Below, piece by piece: positions 1 through 9,694 of a stretch of 64,000 nucleotides of DNA. A program made the position numbers and the translations under genes. Source of the DNA: Ancylobacter sp. SL191 (GTDB lineage Bacteria; Pseudomonadota; Alphaproteobacteria; Rhizobiales; Xanthobacteraceae); the NCBI RefSeq assembly GCF_026625645.1, contig NZ_CP113056.1:620001-684000 (forward strand), given 5' to 3'. The notes under the pieces were generated by a model. The model was not told where the DNA came from, searched no databases, and was given only the letters and a program-made list of their open reading frames with translations. How positions within the stretch are numbered: the stretch's first letter is position 1; each line of letters starts with the position of its first letter.

Positions 1-218
1 GCGCTGGCCGGCAGGGTCGCATGGCCGCGCCGTCATCGATCATCTGGAACGCCGGGGAGTATCACCGCGATCATCTGCGTGCGCTCGCTCAGCGAGTCGA
101 GGTGGTGGGCAAGTCGGAGATTCGGCCGATGGGGAACAACTCGGATCTACTGCGCATGCTTGCTGCCGCATCAAGCGTAGGAGCGGCGGCGAACGGCGTT
201 CGCAGTTTTGTACCGAAG

Positions 219-295
219 TGGCGCGCCCGAAAGGATTCGAACCTCTGACCCCCAGATTCGTAGTCTGGTGCTCTATCCAGCTGAGCTACGGGCGC
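219..295 (-). tRNA. tRNA-Arg(ACG)
   Basis: On the minus strand the sequence folds as a complete tRNA. The 7-bp acceptor stem is GCGCCCG/CGGGCGC, the D arm contains AGCTCAGCTGG, the anticodon loop is CTACGAA with anticodon ACG, and the T arm contains GGTTCGAATCC. A genomically encoded CCA follows at 221-219. It decodes CGN arginine codons, with A34 normally edited to inosine by TadA. Confidence 0.96.
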
Positions 296-410
296 CCGGC
301 TTCCCGGAGGAAGCGTCTCGCGGCAGGTTTGCTGCGGCGAGGGCCCGTCTGCTAACCCGTTTCGTCGGAGGATGCAAGACGTCTCGGCGACATACGCGCT
401 TGTCCACAGC

Positions 411-1751
411 TTAGCGGATCGCGACGGGCAGATTGGCGGTGGCGGCGGCGCCGCGGCCGTCGAGCACCTCGACGAACAGGCGGTAATGGCCGGCCGGGAG
501 GTTGCCGATGCGCGCGCCGGTGGGGCCGGCGGCGCTGACGGCCTCAGGATAAGCCTTTGGCAGATCTTCCTTATCGCCACCAATGCCGCGCACGGCGCTC
601 TCCGCCATGACAGTCCAGCGGACGTCCAGCGGGTCACCATCGGGGTCGATCGCATCGAGGGTCACGGCGCCCCCTTCCGGCCCCCAATCGGCGAAGGGGG
701 CGCTGGGATTGCCGGCGACGCGGAGCGTGGCGATGCGGGGGGCGTGGTTGCCGCCCGGCGCTGGGGCGCCCCAGGATTCCGCCATGGATTCAAGGGGTTC
801 GGTCCATTCGCCTGACGGCAGGAACAGGCTGTGGAAGGTCGGCGTCACCTCCTGCTTCTGCCCCCAGAGAAACGTGATCGCGCCGGCCTGCTGATCGGCT
901 AACGCCTTGAGATAGCGCCGGAATTGGATCGCCTTCTGGGTCGAGGAGGGCTCGAACGGGGCGCCCCAGGGGGTGGTCGCGGCCTGCCATTGGCCCAGCG
1001 CCCCCATCTCGGCGATGACGATGGGGCCGGTCCAGCCCTGCTCCCGCGCCCGCGTTGCGACGGAAAAAAGCGCGTCGCCATAAGAGTTTATGCCGAGCAC
1101 GTCGATGCTCGGGGCGGCGTTGCGCAGCGCCGCCGCCTTGTCGTTACCGACTTCGGCGAGCACCGCCATGGTCGGGTGATCCGGGTCCACGCCCTTGACC
1201 ATGCTCGCGATTTTCTCGATCTCCGGCCAGACCGGGGCAGGATCGGCCAGATCCACCTCGACCTCGTTGCCGATGCCCCACATCAGCAGCGCCGGATGAT
1301 TTTTGTATTTATTCACAATAGCTTGCAGCTCATTCCGCTGGCGGGCGACAAACACCGGGTCGCCATAATCGGCGCCCTGCCGGGGCTGGCCGACCCAGAG
1401 GCCGACAATGACCTTCAGCCCCGCCTTCTCAGCCTCATCCAGCAACGCGCCGGGGTCGCCGCCATAGGAGCGAATGGTCGTCGCACCCAATGATTTCAAC
1501 AGGTTGAGCCGCCCCTCCCCGGCCGCGCCGCGCACCGCGAAGGGCGCGCCGTCGACGCGAATCTCCGCCCCCGCGACAGTCACCTCGGCGGCCTCAGCGG
1601 CGTGGAGTGTCAGTGCAGTGAGGTGGACGATCAGGCCAAAGAGGACAAGCGGACGACCAATGAGACCAAGCCGGCGCCGACCGATCGACGCCCCGCCCGG
1701 CCCCTCGGCCGGAGCACGCCCCCGCGCCTCGTCCCCCCGCCGCTCAGCCAT
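411..1751 (-). CDS. Membrane-anchored glycoside hydrolase (GH2/GH5-like TIM barrel)
   Basis: A 446-residue protein with an N-terminal hydrophobic segment at about residues 29-52 that looks like a signal anchor or signal peptide. A clan GH-A type barrel follows. GNE (Glu163) fits the acid/base and IAEMG (Glu248) the nucleophile. The last 110 residues look like a beta-sandwich accessory domain. I chose ATG at 1751, because it overlaps the upstream kinase stop in ATGGCTGA and so suggests translational coupling; a longer frame to 1856 lies inside the kinase gene. The substrate cannot be read from sequence; a cell-surface glucan or exopolysaccharide is a guess. The NE and E motifs support a retaining glycosidase. 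Confidence 0.75.
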   Translation of the reverse strand: MAERRGDEARGRAPAEGPGGASIGRRRLGLIGRPLVLFGLIVHLTALTLHAAEAAEVTVAGAEIRVDGAPFAVRGAAGEGRLNLLKSLGATTIRSYGGDPGALLDEAEKAGLKVIVGLWVGQPRQGADYGDPVFVARQRNELQAIVNKYKNHPALLMWGIGNEVEVDLADPAPVWPEIEKIASMVKGVDPDHPTMAVLAEVGNDKAAALRNAAPSIDVLGINSYGDALFSVATRAREQGWTGPIVIAEMGALGQWQAATTPWGAPFEPSSTQKAIQFRRYLKALADQQAGAITFLWGQKQEVTPTFHSLFLPSGEWTEPLESMAESWGAPAPGGNHAPRIATLRVAGNPSAPFADWGPEGGAVTLDAIDPDGDPLDVRWTVMAESAVRGIGGDKEDLPKAYPEAVSAAGPTGARIGNLPAGHYRLFVEVLDGRGAAATANLPVAIR

Positions 1752-3297
1752 GCGACCGGGCGGCGCGGTGGGCTTCGAGGTCGACCGGCCGGTCGGGCAC
1801 GCGAAGCTGGAAGGTCGCCCCGATCGTGCCGGGCACGAGCTGGATGCCGCCGCCATGGGCCTGCATCAGCTCGGCGGCGATGGCGAGGCCGAGGCCGGTG
1901 CCGCCGCGCCGGGCGGAGCCCTGGAACGGCTCGAACAGATGCGCCTGCGCCCGCTCGGGCACGCCGGGGCCGGTGTCGGCCACCTCGATAATGGCGACGA
2001 TGCCCTCGCGCCGGCCGGTGATGCGGATCTGGTCGCGGGCAGGGTCATTGGGGGCGCGGGCGGAGAGCGCCTCCATGGCGTTGCGCGAGAGGTTGAGCAG
2101 CACGCGGAACAGCTGGTCGGGGTCGGCATCCACCTTCATGCCGCGCTCGATGGACGCGACCCAGCCGATGGCCGGCGCTTCCTCGCCGCTGCCCCCCAAG
2201 CCCAGCGTGTCGCGCACCTCAGCCACCAGCGGGGCGAGCGCCACCATGCGGCGCTCCGGGGCGGGCTCCTGCGCCTTGCCGTAAGCGAGGGTGTGCTCGC
2301 AATAGGCGATGGCGCGGTCGAGCGCGGCCTCCAGCTTCGGCGCGAAGCGCTGCACCGCCGGGTCGCGTATGTCGGCGAGGCGGTCGGAGATGAGCTGCAC
2401 GGAGGATAAGAGGTTGCGCAGGTCGTGATTGATCTTGGAGACGGCGAGGCCGAGCACGGCGAGGTGGTTCTTCTGCTGCAGCGTCTCGGTGATCTGCCGC
2501 TGCATGTCGACGAATTCGCGCTCGGCGAGGCCGATCTCGTCCATGCGCTCGGCCGGGCCGAGGGCGGGGGCAGGAACGGCCGGGTTCTCGCGAAAGGCGA
2601 TCATGCGCTGGGTCAGCCGGCGCATCGGCCGCACAAACATCCAGGCCAGGCCGAGATAGACCAGCGCGCCGGTGAGCGCGGCGATGACCAGCGACACCAG
2701 CAGGATGTTGCGGGTGAAGCGCAGCATCGCCTTGCGCAACGGGGTCTCTTCCAGAACGATCTCGACGAAGCCGCCGCCGCGCGGGGGCGTGCCGACCACG
2801 CGGATGATCCGCCCGTCGGAGGCCATCAGCGTCTCGAAGGCCTGCGCCACCGCCTGCACCGGGTCGACGTCGCGCAGGTCGACATGCAGGTCGACCTCGG
2901 GCGGCATGTCGCTGGAGGCGAGCAGGCGGCGTGTGTCGTCGCGCTTCAGCGCCACGGTGATGGCGCCGACGCTGCCCAGCAGCTCGCGCGTGAGCTGGGG
3001 CGGGATCATGCCCTCGGGCGCGGCGTCGAGCACCAGCGCCGCCGTGCGCGCGCCGGCGAGCCGGTCGGACAGCCAGTTCACACGGAAGGCGGCGATGGAC
3101 GGCACGATGATGAGAATCTCGGCCATCAGCACGAAGGCGAGGGTGAAGGCCAGCAGCTTGCCGGACAGGCCGAGATAGCGCGGGATTGGCGGGCGGTTGC
3201 CGCGGGACGCGTTCCGGGCGGGGCGCGCGAGATCGCCGGCCGCCCGAGGCTCGGGCAGGCGCGCCGCGTCGCTCACGCGTTCCAGCCGGTCTTCCAT
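1744..3297 (-). CDS. Sensor histidine kinase
   Basis: A two-component sensor kinase of 517 residues from ATG 3297 (a further ATG at 3324 is possible). It has a transmembrane helix at about 47-71, an extracytoplasmic sensor domain of about 125 residues, a second helix at about 197-221 and a HAMP linker. The dimerisation/phosphoacceptor motif KINHDLRN puts the phosphorylated histidine at 291. The ATPase domain carries NLSRNAMEAL (N box), DTGPGV (G1) and GTGLGLAI (G2). No response regulator is adjacent, so this is an orphan kinase. Its stop codon overlaps the start of the glycosidase gene by 8 bases, so the two are probably made together. The signal sensed is unknown. Confidence 0.85.
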   Translation of the reverse strand: MEDRLERVSDAARLPEPRAAGDLARPARNASRGNRPPIPRYLGLSGKLLAFTLAFVLMAEILIIVPSIAAFRVNWLSDRLAGARTAALVLDAAPEGMIPPQLTRELLGSVGAITVALKRDDTRRLLASSDMPPEVDLHVDLRDVDPVQAVAQAFETLMASDGRIIRVVGTPPRGGGFVEIVLEETPLRKAMLRFTRNILLVSLVIAALTGALVYLGLAWMFVRPMRRLTQRMIAFRENPAVPAPALGPAERMDEIGLAEREFVDMQRQITETLQQKNHLAVLGLAVSKINHDLRNLLSSVQLISDRLADIRDPAVQRFAPKLEAALDRAIAYCEHTLAYGKAQEPAPERRMVALAPLVAEVRDTLGLGGSGEEAPAIGWVASIERGMKVDADPDQLFRVLLNLSRNAMEALSARAPNDPARDQIRITGRREGIVAIIEVADTGPGVPERAQAHLFEPFQGSARRGGTGLGLAIAAELMQAHGGGIQLVPGTIGATFQLRVPDRPVDLEAHRAARSHG

Positions 3298-3975
3298 CCG
3301 TCCCTTTCCCGGGCAAACCGCCAAGGGCTCGCCTGTCGATACTACACCGCCCGGCCGCCAATGCCGCGCGTCAATCCCGGCGAGGTTTCCGGCGAGGATT
3401 CACAGCCAGCGCCCACGCTCGAATCGCGCGCGCAGCACAAGGCGGGAATGCGGCGCCGGCACGGCACGTCCCGATTCATCAACCGCTACGAAATGAATAC
3501 GTCGCGGTGCCTGGACTGGATGCCGGCCGCTCGCTCCCACGCGCTCCTGACGATCCGCGCCAGTACGCCCGCGCCGACCGGCCCCGTTCGGCATCATTTA
3601 TGGCGTCTGGCCCGGCACGCCAGAGTCGCCCCGGCATTTTGTCTCCCGTCTTCCACCAATGCCCGGTCGGGACCGGCCTGTGCGCTCAGGGGTGCCGCCC
3701 CAGCGTTGCGCGGAGGTTGCACGCGGCGCATCGCCCCCGGCTTCCCGTCCCACACGCCGGTTCCGCGTTCGGCGTCGCCGATGGCTGGCGAGAGGGTGTC
3801 AGTTGCAGATTGACTTGGCGCAGCGCGGACCCTATAAGCCCGCCAACCTCGGCTGCCCAGCGGTCGGGCTGTTCCCCGCATGTGCGCGATTGCGCCGCGA
3901 CTGGTTTCGCGGCCGGCCGGATGCGAAGGGGCATTCCGGTCCGGGCAGCGTCAACGAAACAGCGGAGAGATACCC
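3298..3975. other. Gene-free stretch upstream of rpmH
   Basis: About 680 bases between the divergent kinase gene and rpmH. Short open frames exist on both strands but none has a ribosome binding site or a recognisable product. The only element I can support is the rpmH promoter near its right end. In many bacteria dnaA and oriC sit beside rpmH, but I saw no cluster of DnaA boxes here. Confidence 0.6.
3810..3838 (+). promoter_or_regulatory. Sigma-70-type promoter for rpmH-rnpA-yidC-engB
   Basis: TTGACT at 3810-3815 and TATAAG at 3833-3838 are separated by exactly 17 bases, close to the housekeeping consensus. The rpmH start is about 138 bases downstream and no other gene intervenes. Confidence 0.75.
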
Positions 3976-4110
3976 GTGAAGCGCACTTATCAACCGAGCA
4001 AGCTCGTGCGCGCCCGCCGGCACGGCTTCCGTGCGCGCATGGCGACCCGCAACGGCCGCAAGATCATCAATGCCCGTCGGGCTCATGGCCGCAAGCGCCT
4101 GTCCGCCTGA
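3976..4110 (+). CDS. rpmH: 50S ribosomal protein L34
   Basis: A 44-residue, very basic protein beginning [18 protein letters not shown] and ending in the lysine/arginine-rich GRKRLSA typical of L34, a small protein of the large ribosomal subunit. The start is GTG at 3976, preceded by GGAGAG. It is first in the conserved rpmH-rnpA-yidC-engB order. Length and sequence match the family, so the call is firm. Confidence 0.97.
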   Translation: MKRTYQPSKLVRARRHGFRARMATRNGRKIINARRAHGRKRLSA

Positions 4111-4173
4111 TATCGTTCTGCGGCCCCACATGGCTGGGGCGCGCCGCCCTGCGGCCTGAGGATCGGCGCCTTC

Positions 4174-4584
4174 ATGCACCGGCTCGTCAAGCGCAAGGAC
4201 TTTGTGGCCGCAGCCTCCGGGCTGCGCGCCAATTCCGGCCCCCTGCTGCTGCAGGGCCGTGATCGCGCCGATACGGCGCCGCCCCGCATCGGGCTCACCG
4301 TCACCAAGAAGCACGGCAATGCCGTCGAGCGGAACCGCATTCGCCGGCGCCTGCGCGAAGCTGTGCGCGACGCCCTGCCGCGCGCGGGGCGCGACGGTTT
4401 CGATTATGTGATCGTCGCCCGGCGCGCCGCGCTGGCAACGCCCTTTTCCGACCTCATCAACGACATAGAGCGGGGCATTACCCGCCTCCACTCAGGAAGC
4501 CGGCGCCGGCCGGCTGCCGCGACGCCTGCGCCCGCGCCGCTGCCCGAGGCCGCGCCGACAGAGAGATCTGCCTATGACCAGTGA
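4174..4584 (+). CDS. rnpA: Ribonuclease P protein component
   Basis: The 136-residue protein subunit of RNase P, which assists the catalytic RNA in trimming the 5' leader of pre-tRNAs. It starts [10 protein letters not shown] and has the conserved basic RNR helix ([14 protein letters not shown]) at about residues 50-63. The C-terminal 30 residues are rich in alanine and proline and lie outside the usual fold. It sits 63 bases after rpmH, and its last 11 bases overlap the start of yidC, so the genes are co-transcribed and probably translationally coupled. Confidence 0.95.
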   Translation: MHRLVKRKDFVAAASGLRANSGPLLLQGRDRADTAPPRIGLTVTKKHGNAVERNRIRRRLREAVRDALPRAGRDGFDYVIVARRAALATPFSDLINDIERGITRLHSGSRRRPAAATPAPAPLPEAAPTERSAYDQ

Positions 4585-6391
4585 AAACCGCAACATGATC
4601 GTCGCCATCGTCCTGTCGATGGCGGTGCTGATCGCCTGGCAGTTCTTCTCCGGCGTTCCAAAGATGGAGCAGCAGCGGCAGGCGGAGCAGCTCGCGGCCC
4701 AGCAGCAGGCGGCCCAGACCGCCGCGCCGGGCTCGACCGCCCCGACGCCGGGCGGCGCCACCGCCCCCACCACCGGCACGGGCGCGCCGGGCACGCTCAC
4801 ACGCGCCGAAGCGCTGGCCCGCGCCCCGCGCGCCGTCATCGATTCGCCGCGCCTCATCGGCTCGGTCAACCTGCGCGGCGGGCGCGTGGACGACCTGTCG
4901 CTCAAGGATTACCACGAGACGGTGGACCGGCAGAGCCCGATCATCGTGCTGCTCTCGCCCTCGGGCGGGCCGACGCCGTTCTACGCCGAATTCGGCTGGG
5001 TGCCGGGCGCGGGCTCGACCGTGAAGGTGCCGGACGCGCAGACCGTGTGGAGCGTCGCCGACGGCGCCAAGCTCACCCTCGACACGCCGCTGGAACTCAC
5101 CTTCGACAACGGCGCCGGCCTCACCTTCCGCCGCACCATCTCGATCGACCCGAACTACATGTTCCACGTCGTCGACAAGGTGGAAAACGCGACCGCCGAG
5201 CCGGTGGCGCTGCACCCCTATGGCCTGGTCTCGCGCCACGGCACGCCGCACACGCTCGGCTACTACATCCTGCATGAGGGCCTGATCGGTGTGACCACCG
5301 AGGGCGGCCTGCACGAGATCAAGTACAAGGACATCGCCGAGCGCAAGACCGAGAGCTTCGGCTCGACCGGCGGCTGGCTCGGCATCACCGACAAGTACTG
5401 GGCGGCGACCGTCATTCCCGGCGCGGCCGAGAAGGTGCAGGCCCGCTTCTCCGCCAGCCAGTCCGGGCAGGATCTCGCCTACCAGACCGACTTCCTGGGC
5501 GATGCCGTCACCGTCGCCCCCGGCGCCACCGCCGAGACCGACGCCCGCCTGTTCGCCGGCGCCAAGGAAGTGCGCGTCGTCGACGGCTACCAGACCGCCT
5601 ACAACATCGACCGCTTCGACCTGCTGATCGACTGGGGCTGGTTCTACTTCATCACCAAGCCGCTCTTCCTCGTCATCGACTGGATCTATAAGGGCGTCGG
5701 CAATTTCGGCGTCGCCATCCTGATCGTGACGGTGCTGCTCAAGGGCATCTTCTTCCCGCTCGCCAACAAGAGCTACGCCTCGATGGCGAAGATGAAGGCG
5801 GTGCAGCCGGAGATCGCGGCGCTGCGCGAGCGCTATGGCGACGATCGGGTGAAGCTGCAGCAGGAGATGATGGAGATCTACAAGAAGGAGAAGATCAACC
5901 CGGTCGCGGGCTGCCTTCCGATCCTGATCCAGATCCCCGTCTTCTTCGCGCTCTACAAGGTGCTGTTCGTCACCATCGAAATGCGGCACGCGCCGTTCTT
6001 CGGCTGGATCAAGGATCTCTCGGCGCCCGACCCGACGACCATCTTCAACCTGTTCGGCCTGATCCCGTGGGATCCGGGCGCGGTGCCGGTGATCGGCCAC
6101 TTCCTGATGCTCGGCGTGTGGCCGATCATCATGGGCATCACCATGTTCGCGCAGATGAAGCTCAACCCGGCCCCGCCGGACCCGACGCAGAAGATGATCT
6201 TCGACTGGATGCCGCTGGTCTTCACCTTCATGCTGGCGAGCTTCGCCTCGGGCCTGGTCATTTACTGGGCGTGGAACAACACCCTCTCGGTGCTCCAGCA
6301 GTCGATCATCATGCGCAAGAACGGCGTGAAGATCGAACTCTGGGACAATGTGAAGAGCCTGTTCGTCCGCAAGAAGCCGAAGGCCGGCTAG
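4574..6391 (+). CDS. yidC: Membrane protein insertase YidC
   Basis: A 605-residue inner-membrane insertase and chaperone of the YidC/Oxa1/Alb3 family, acting alone or with SecYEG. It has an N-terminal transmembrane segment (residues 8-25), an Ala/Pro/Thr-rich linker, a large periplasmic beta-sandwich domain, and a conserved C-terminal five-helix insertase core starting near FYFITKPLF. The Lys/Arg-rich C-terminal tail ends RKKPKAG. The length suits a Gram-negative YidC. The engB GTG start directly abuts its stop codon. Confidence 0.97.
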   Translation: MTSENRNMIVAIVLSMAVLIAWQFFSGVPKMEQQRQAEQLAAQQQAAQTAAPGSTAPTPGGATAPTTGTGAPGTLTRAEALARAPRAVIDSPRLIGSVNLRGGRVDDLSLKDYHETVDRQSPIIVLLSPSGGPTPFYAEFGWVPGAGSTVKVPDAQTVWSVADGAKLTLDTPLELTFDNGAGLTFRRTISIDPNYMFHVVDKVENATAEPVALHPYGLVSRHGTPHTLGYYILHEGLIGVTTEGGLHEIKYKDIAERKTESFGSTGGWLGITDKYWAATVIPGAAEKVQARFSASQSGQDLAYQTDFLGDAVTVAPGATAETDARLFAGAKEVRVVDGYQTAYNIDRFDLLIDWGWFYFITKPLFLVIDWIYKGVGNFGVAILIVTVLLKGIFFPLANKSYASMAKMKAVQPEIAALRERYGDDRVKLQQEMMEIYKKEKINPVAGCLPILIQIPVFFALYKVLFVTIEMRHAPFFGWIKDLSAPDPTTIFNLFGLIPWDPGAVPVIGHFLMLGVWPIIMGITMFAQMKLNPAPPDPTQKMIFDWMPLVFTFMLASFASGLVIYWAWNNTLSVLQQSIIMRKNGVKIELWDNVKSLFVRKKPKAG

Positions 6392-7075
6392 GTGGCGGAC
6401 ATCCCCGAGACCCAGGACGACAACACCTCCGGCGGCGCCTCGCCGGAGGAGATCGAGGCCGGCCGCCGGCTGTTCGCGGGCGACTGGCAGTTCCTCACGG
6501 CGGCGCCGACGATCGAGACGCTGCCGCCGATGCGCACCATCGAGATCGCCTTCGCCGGCCGCTCCAATGTCGGCAAGTCGAGCCTGATCAACGCGCTGAC
6601 CGGCCGCAAGGCGCTCGCCCGCACCTCGGTGACGCCCGGCCGCACGCAGGAGCTGATCTTCTTCGGCCTCGGCCCGGAACTCACCCTGGTCGACATGCCC
6701 GGCTATGGCTTCGCCAAGGCGCCGAAGGACAAGGTCGACGCCTGGACCGCGACCATCCACGCCTATCTGCGCGGCCGGGCCAACCTCGCCCGCGTCTTCG
6801 TGCTGATCGATTCCCGCCATGGCCTGAAGCCCATCGACCGCGACGTGCTGGACGGGCTCGACAAGGCGGCGGTGTCCTATGCCGTCGTGCTGACCAAGGC
6901 GGACGAGCTGAAGAAGGGCGAGCTGGAAGCGCGCATCGCCGAGACCGAGGCCGGGCTCGCGCGCCGGCCGGCGGCCTTCCCGACGGTGTTCCCGACCTCC
7001 TCGCGCGAGGCCACCGGCATCCCCGAACTGCGCGCCGCCGTGGTCCGTCTGATGGCCGAGCGCGGCATCGCCTGA
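6392..7075 (+). CDS. engB: Ribosome biogenesis GTP-binding protein EngB (YihA/YsxC)
   Basis: A 227-residue GTPase needed for late assembly of the 50S subunit. G motifs are visible in order: G1 GRSNVGKSS, a threonine-containing G2 in the TPGRTQ stretch, G3 DMPGYGFA and G4 TKADE. The start is GTG, immediately after the yidC stop with no spacer. An inverted repeat (CCCGCGGG at about 7084, repeated near 7099) follows the gene but has no U-run, so it is a weak terminator candidate. Confidence 0.95.
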   Translation: MADIPETQDDNTSGGASPEEIEAGRRLFAGDWQFLTAAPTIETLPPMRTIEIAFAGRSNVGKSSLINALTGRKALARTSVTPGRTQELIFFGLGPELTLVDMPGYGFAKAPKDKVDAWTATIHAYLRGRANLARVFVLIDSRHGLKPIDRDVLDGLDKAAVSYAVVLTKADELKKGELEARIAETEAGLARRPAAFPTVFPTSSREATGIPELRAAVVRLMAERGIA

Positions 7076-7204
7076 GCCGCGCCCCGCGGGTTCCGTCGCC
7101 CGCGGGACCAAACCCCTTACCGGGATAAGGTGCCGGCTAAATTAATGCGCCAAATCACGGCGCGCCGGCCGGATTTGTTCGCCGGCGATTGATCGCGGTC
7201 ATAC

Positions 7205-7248
7205 CCTCCGGTGGTCGAGCCTCCATAGTGCGGCTCGACCACCGGAGG
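7205..7248 (+). promoter_or_regulatory. Perfect 17-bp inverted repeat covering the RBS of the downstream dehydrogenase
   Basis: The left arm CCTCCGGTGGTCGAGCC (7205-7221) and right arm GGCTCGACCACCGGAGG (7232-7248) are exact reverse complements around a 10-base loop. The last five bases of the right arm, GGAGG, are the Shine-Dalgarno sequence of the gene starting at 7256, with 7-base spacing. As RNA the hairpin would hide the ribosome binding site. As DNA it could instead be a dimeric operator. Confidence 0.85.
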
Positions 7249-7255
7249 ATTACGC

Positions 7256-8329
7256 ATGCCCAAGATGAAAGCCGCCATCTTCGTTGAGCCCGGCCGCATC
7301 GTGCTGGACGACAAGCCTATTCCCGATATCGGCCCGCTCGACGCGCTGGTGCGCATCACCACCACGACGATCTGCGGCACCGACGTCCACATCCTCAAGG
7401 GCGAGTACCCGGTCGCGCGCGGCCTGACCATCGGCCACGAGCCGGTCGGCATCATCGAGAAGCTCGGCTCGGCGGTCACCGGCTACACCGAGGGCCAGCG
7501 CGTCATCGCCGGGGCGATCACCCCGTCGGGCTATTCCTATGCCTGCCTGTGCGGCTGCGGCTCGCAGGATGGCGCCGGCACGAAGCACGGCTTCAAGGCG
7601 ACCGGCGGCTGGAAGTTCGGCAACACCATCGACGGCACGCAGGCCGAGTATGTGCGGGTGCCCGACGCGCTCGCCAATCTCTCGCCGATCCCCGACGGGC
7701 TGACCGACGAGGAAGTGCTGATGTGCCCGGACATCATGTCCACCGGCTTCTCCGGCGCCGAGAGCGGCGCGGTGCAGATCGGCGACACGGTGGTGGTGTT
7801 CGCCCTCGGCCCCATCGGCCTGTGCGCGGTGGCCGGCGCGAAACTCAAGGGCGCCACCACCATCATCGGCGTCGACACGGTGCCGAGGCGGCTGGAAATC
7901 GCCCGTCAGCTCGGCGCCAGCCACATCGTCGACTTCAAAAATGGCGACGTGGTCGAGCAGATCATGGCGCTGACCGACGGGCGCGGCGTCGATGTCGCGA
8001 TCGAGGCGCTAGGCACGCAGGCGACCTTCGAGTCGGCGCTGCGGGTGCTGCGTCCGGGCGGCACGCTGTCCAGCCTCGGCGTCTATTCGAGCGACCTGAC
8101 GATCCCGCTGAGCGCCTTTTCCGCCGGGCTCGGCGACAACAAGATCATCACCACGCTCTGTCCGGGCGGCAAGGAGCGGATGCGCCGGCTGATGGACGTG
8201 ATTTCCTCCGGCCGCGTCGACCTCAAGCCGCTGGTCACGCACCGCTTCAAACTGGACGATATCGAGGCCGCCTATGACCTCTTCTCCCACCAGCGCGACG
8301 GTGTGCTGAAGGTGGCGATCACGCCCTGA
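7256..8329 (+). CDS. Zinc-dependent NAD(P) alcohol dehydrogenase (secondary-alcohol type)
   Basis: A 357-residue medium-chain dehydrogenase/reductase. Catalytic zinc ligands correspond to Cys40, His61 with Glu62, and Asp159 in CPDIMSTGF, the Cys/His/Asp set seen in clostridial and Thermoanaerobacter secondary alcohol dehydrogenases rather than Cys/His/Cys. The nucleotide fold follows (ALGPIGLCAVAGA), and the LCPGGKERM and LVTHRF motifs also resemble that group. A CLCGCG cluster near residues 97-101 is present. ATG 7256 has GGAGG seven bases upstream, inside a long inverted repeat. No partner genes are adjacent. The family is firm; the physiological alcohol is unknown. Confidence 0.9.
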   Translation: MPKMKAAIFVEPGRIVLDDKPIPDIGPLDALVRITTTTICGTDVHILKGEYPVARGLTIGHEPVGIIEKLGSAVTGYTEGQRVIAGAITPSGYSYACLCGCGSQDGAGTKHGFKATGGWKFGNTIDGTQAEYVRVPDALANLSPIPDGLTDEEVLMCPDIMSTGFSGAESGAVQIGDTVVVFALGPIGLCAVAGAKLKGATTIIGVDTVPRRLEIARQLGASHIVDFKNGDVVEQIMALTDGRGVDVAIEALGTQATFESALRVLRPGGTLSSLGVYSSDLTIPLSAFSAGLGDNKIITTLCPGGKERMRRLMDVISSGRVDLKPLVTHRFKLDDIEAAYDLFSHQRDGVLKVAITP

Positions 8330-8523
8330 ACCCTGCGGCGGCGCGGGCTAGCGGCGCGTCTCGGCCGTTATCCCCTTGCCAATGCGCGGCGACCACGCGG
8401 CCGCCGCGCGCCCCCAGCAAAACCGTTCCGTCTCGCGTTGATTGTCGAGCAACGAACGGCGAGACTGCGCGTTATCGGGCGATGGGCACCATGCCACATC
8501 GGTCTCATAGGGAAGATTGCGTC

Positions 8524-8958
8524 ATGAAAATCTTGTCGGTCCTCAGGGTCGGGCTCCTCGCAGTGGCAGCGCTCATCGGCGCCGTATCCATGGCGAGCGC
8601 CGCTGACGGCACCATCAGCATCCGTATCGTGAAGGCCGGCTTCATTGTCGGCGGTTCCGGCGGCGATGGCGTGCTGACGTTTCAGGGCCGCAAATATCCG
8701 CTCTCGGTCGGCGGGCTGAGCTATGGCCTGACCTTCGGCGCTTCCGAGACCCGCCTGCGCGGCACGGTCAAGAACATCCGCCAGGCGTCTGACGTGTCCG
8801 GCGTCTATGCCCAGGGCGGTGCGGGCGCCGCGCTCGGCAAGGGCGCGCAGGTCGTCATCCTGACGAACCAGAACGGCGCCGTTCTGGAGCTCGGCGGCGA
8901 GCAGAAGGGCCTCATCGTCAGCCTCGATCTGAGCGGGCTGGCTCTGTCGCTCAAGTGA
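8524..8958 (+). CDS. Small secreted protein, EipA/DUF1134-like
   Basis: A 144-residue protein with a clear Sec signal peptide cut after MASAA. The mature part is glycine-rich and strand-rich (GGDGVLTFQGRKYPL, GLTFGASETRLRGTV). It resembles the alphaproteobacterial EipA/DUF1134 envelope family in pattern, but that is recognition by eye. I prefer ATG 8524, with AGGGAAG about nine bases upstream, over ATG 8482, because it places the signal peptide at the N terminus. It stands alone between the dehydrogenase and a convergent HTH gene. The function is unknown. Confidence 0.65.
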   Translation: MKILSVLRVGLLAVAALIGAVSMASAADGTISIRIVKAGFIVGGSGGDGVLTFQGRKYPLSVGGLSYGLTFGASETRLRGTVKNIRQASDVSGVYAQGGAGAALGKGAQVVILTNQNGAVLELGGEQKGLIVSLDLSGLALSLK

Positions 8959-9195
8959 CGCTGTCCCTCTAGGCGCGCAGGCTCGACAGCCTGCGCCCTA
9001 CCGCCTTCAGACCAGCACATCGCCCGTCGATGGTGCTGGTCTCGGCGCAGGCTGCGCCTGATGACGCGAAAGAGCCGCACAAGGCGACGCGGCCGCCGGA
9101 CCTTCTGTGGTTGAACGCCCGGCTGCTTTCCACGGGGGCCGGCTATCATGCTGCGCCGCCGTCATCGCAAGATGCCCGCCTAGCGCCAACCGCCC

Positions 9196-9522
9196 TCACC
9201 CATCATTGGCGCTGCTGAGATTCTCGGTGGCGATGTAGCCGCCCTTTTGCTGGCGCAGGCGCAGGCCTTCGCCCCCGCCGGTGCTCGCCTCGCCGGCGGC
9301 GAGGAAATCGACGCCCGCGGCCTCCAGCGCCCGGCGCAGCCGCGCGGCCTCGCCCGGATCGGCGTCGACGCCCGGCTCGTGCCCTTGCTCGAATTCCTTC
9401 AGCCACGCGACCGGCACATGGGCGCGCTCGGCAAGCTCGGCCGGCGACCAGTTGAGCAGCGCGCGCGCCGCCCGGCAGAGCGCCGGCGAGAGGGAAAGCT
9501 GGGACGGCAGGGTCTCGGGCAT
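9196..9522 (-). CDS. Small XRE-type helix-turn-helix protein
   Basis: A 108-residue protein whose segment AARALLNWSPAELAERAHVPVAWLKEFEQG fits the Cro/CI-type helix-turn-helix. An alanine-rich helix (RLRRALEAAGVDFL) follows, as is common in small rhizobial XRE proteins. The start at ATG 9522 is chosen because upstream residues in the longer frame have no family character. It lies downstream of ptsN on the same strand. It is probably a DNA-binding regulator; the targets are unknown. Confidence 0.75.
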   Translation of the reverse strand: MPETLPSQLSLSPALCRAARALLNWSPAELAERAHVPVAWLKEFEQGHEPGVDADPGEAARLRRALEAAGVDFLAAGEASTGGGEGLRLRQQKGGYIATENLSSANDG

Positions 9523-9694
9523 CAGGCGCTCCTCGCAAGGCACCGACGGCGCATCCACGCACCATCCGGTCACCCCTTTGAGGTAGGGCGAGCGAGGGCC
9601 GATTGCAGCCCCTGTTCGGCGGCGGCCCGTGGGTTCCGCTGCACATCTGCGTGCGTTTGCGGTGCCCGCGGCGGCCGCACAGGCCGGGGGCGGC

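Noticed and set aside
21..248. 75-codon frame at the left edge
   Set aside because: It reads into the tRNA-Arg gene and has no recognisable product or RBS. The first 218 bases are left unassigned.
2425..3813. 462-codon plus-strand frame opposite the histidine kinase
   Set aside because: The kinase has all catalytic motifs on the other strand; this frame shows no domain and runs on into unrelated intergenic DNA.
3298..3975. Possible replication origin next to rpmH
   Set aside because: No cluster of DnaA boxes or AT-rich unwinding element was seen, and dnaA is absent.
7084..7107. Terminator after engB
   Set aside because: The CCCGCGGG stem has no U-run downstream, so intrinsic termination is not supported.
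4478..7111. 877-codon open frame on the minus strand opposite yidC and engB
   Set aside because: It is a shadow of two firm plus-strand genes, with low-complexity His/Arg/Asp composition produced by GC-rich antisense reading and no family signal.
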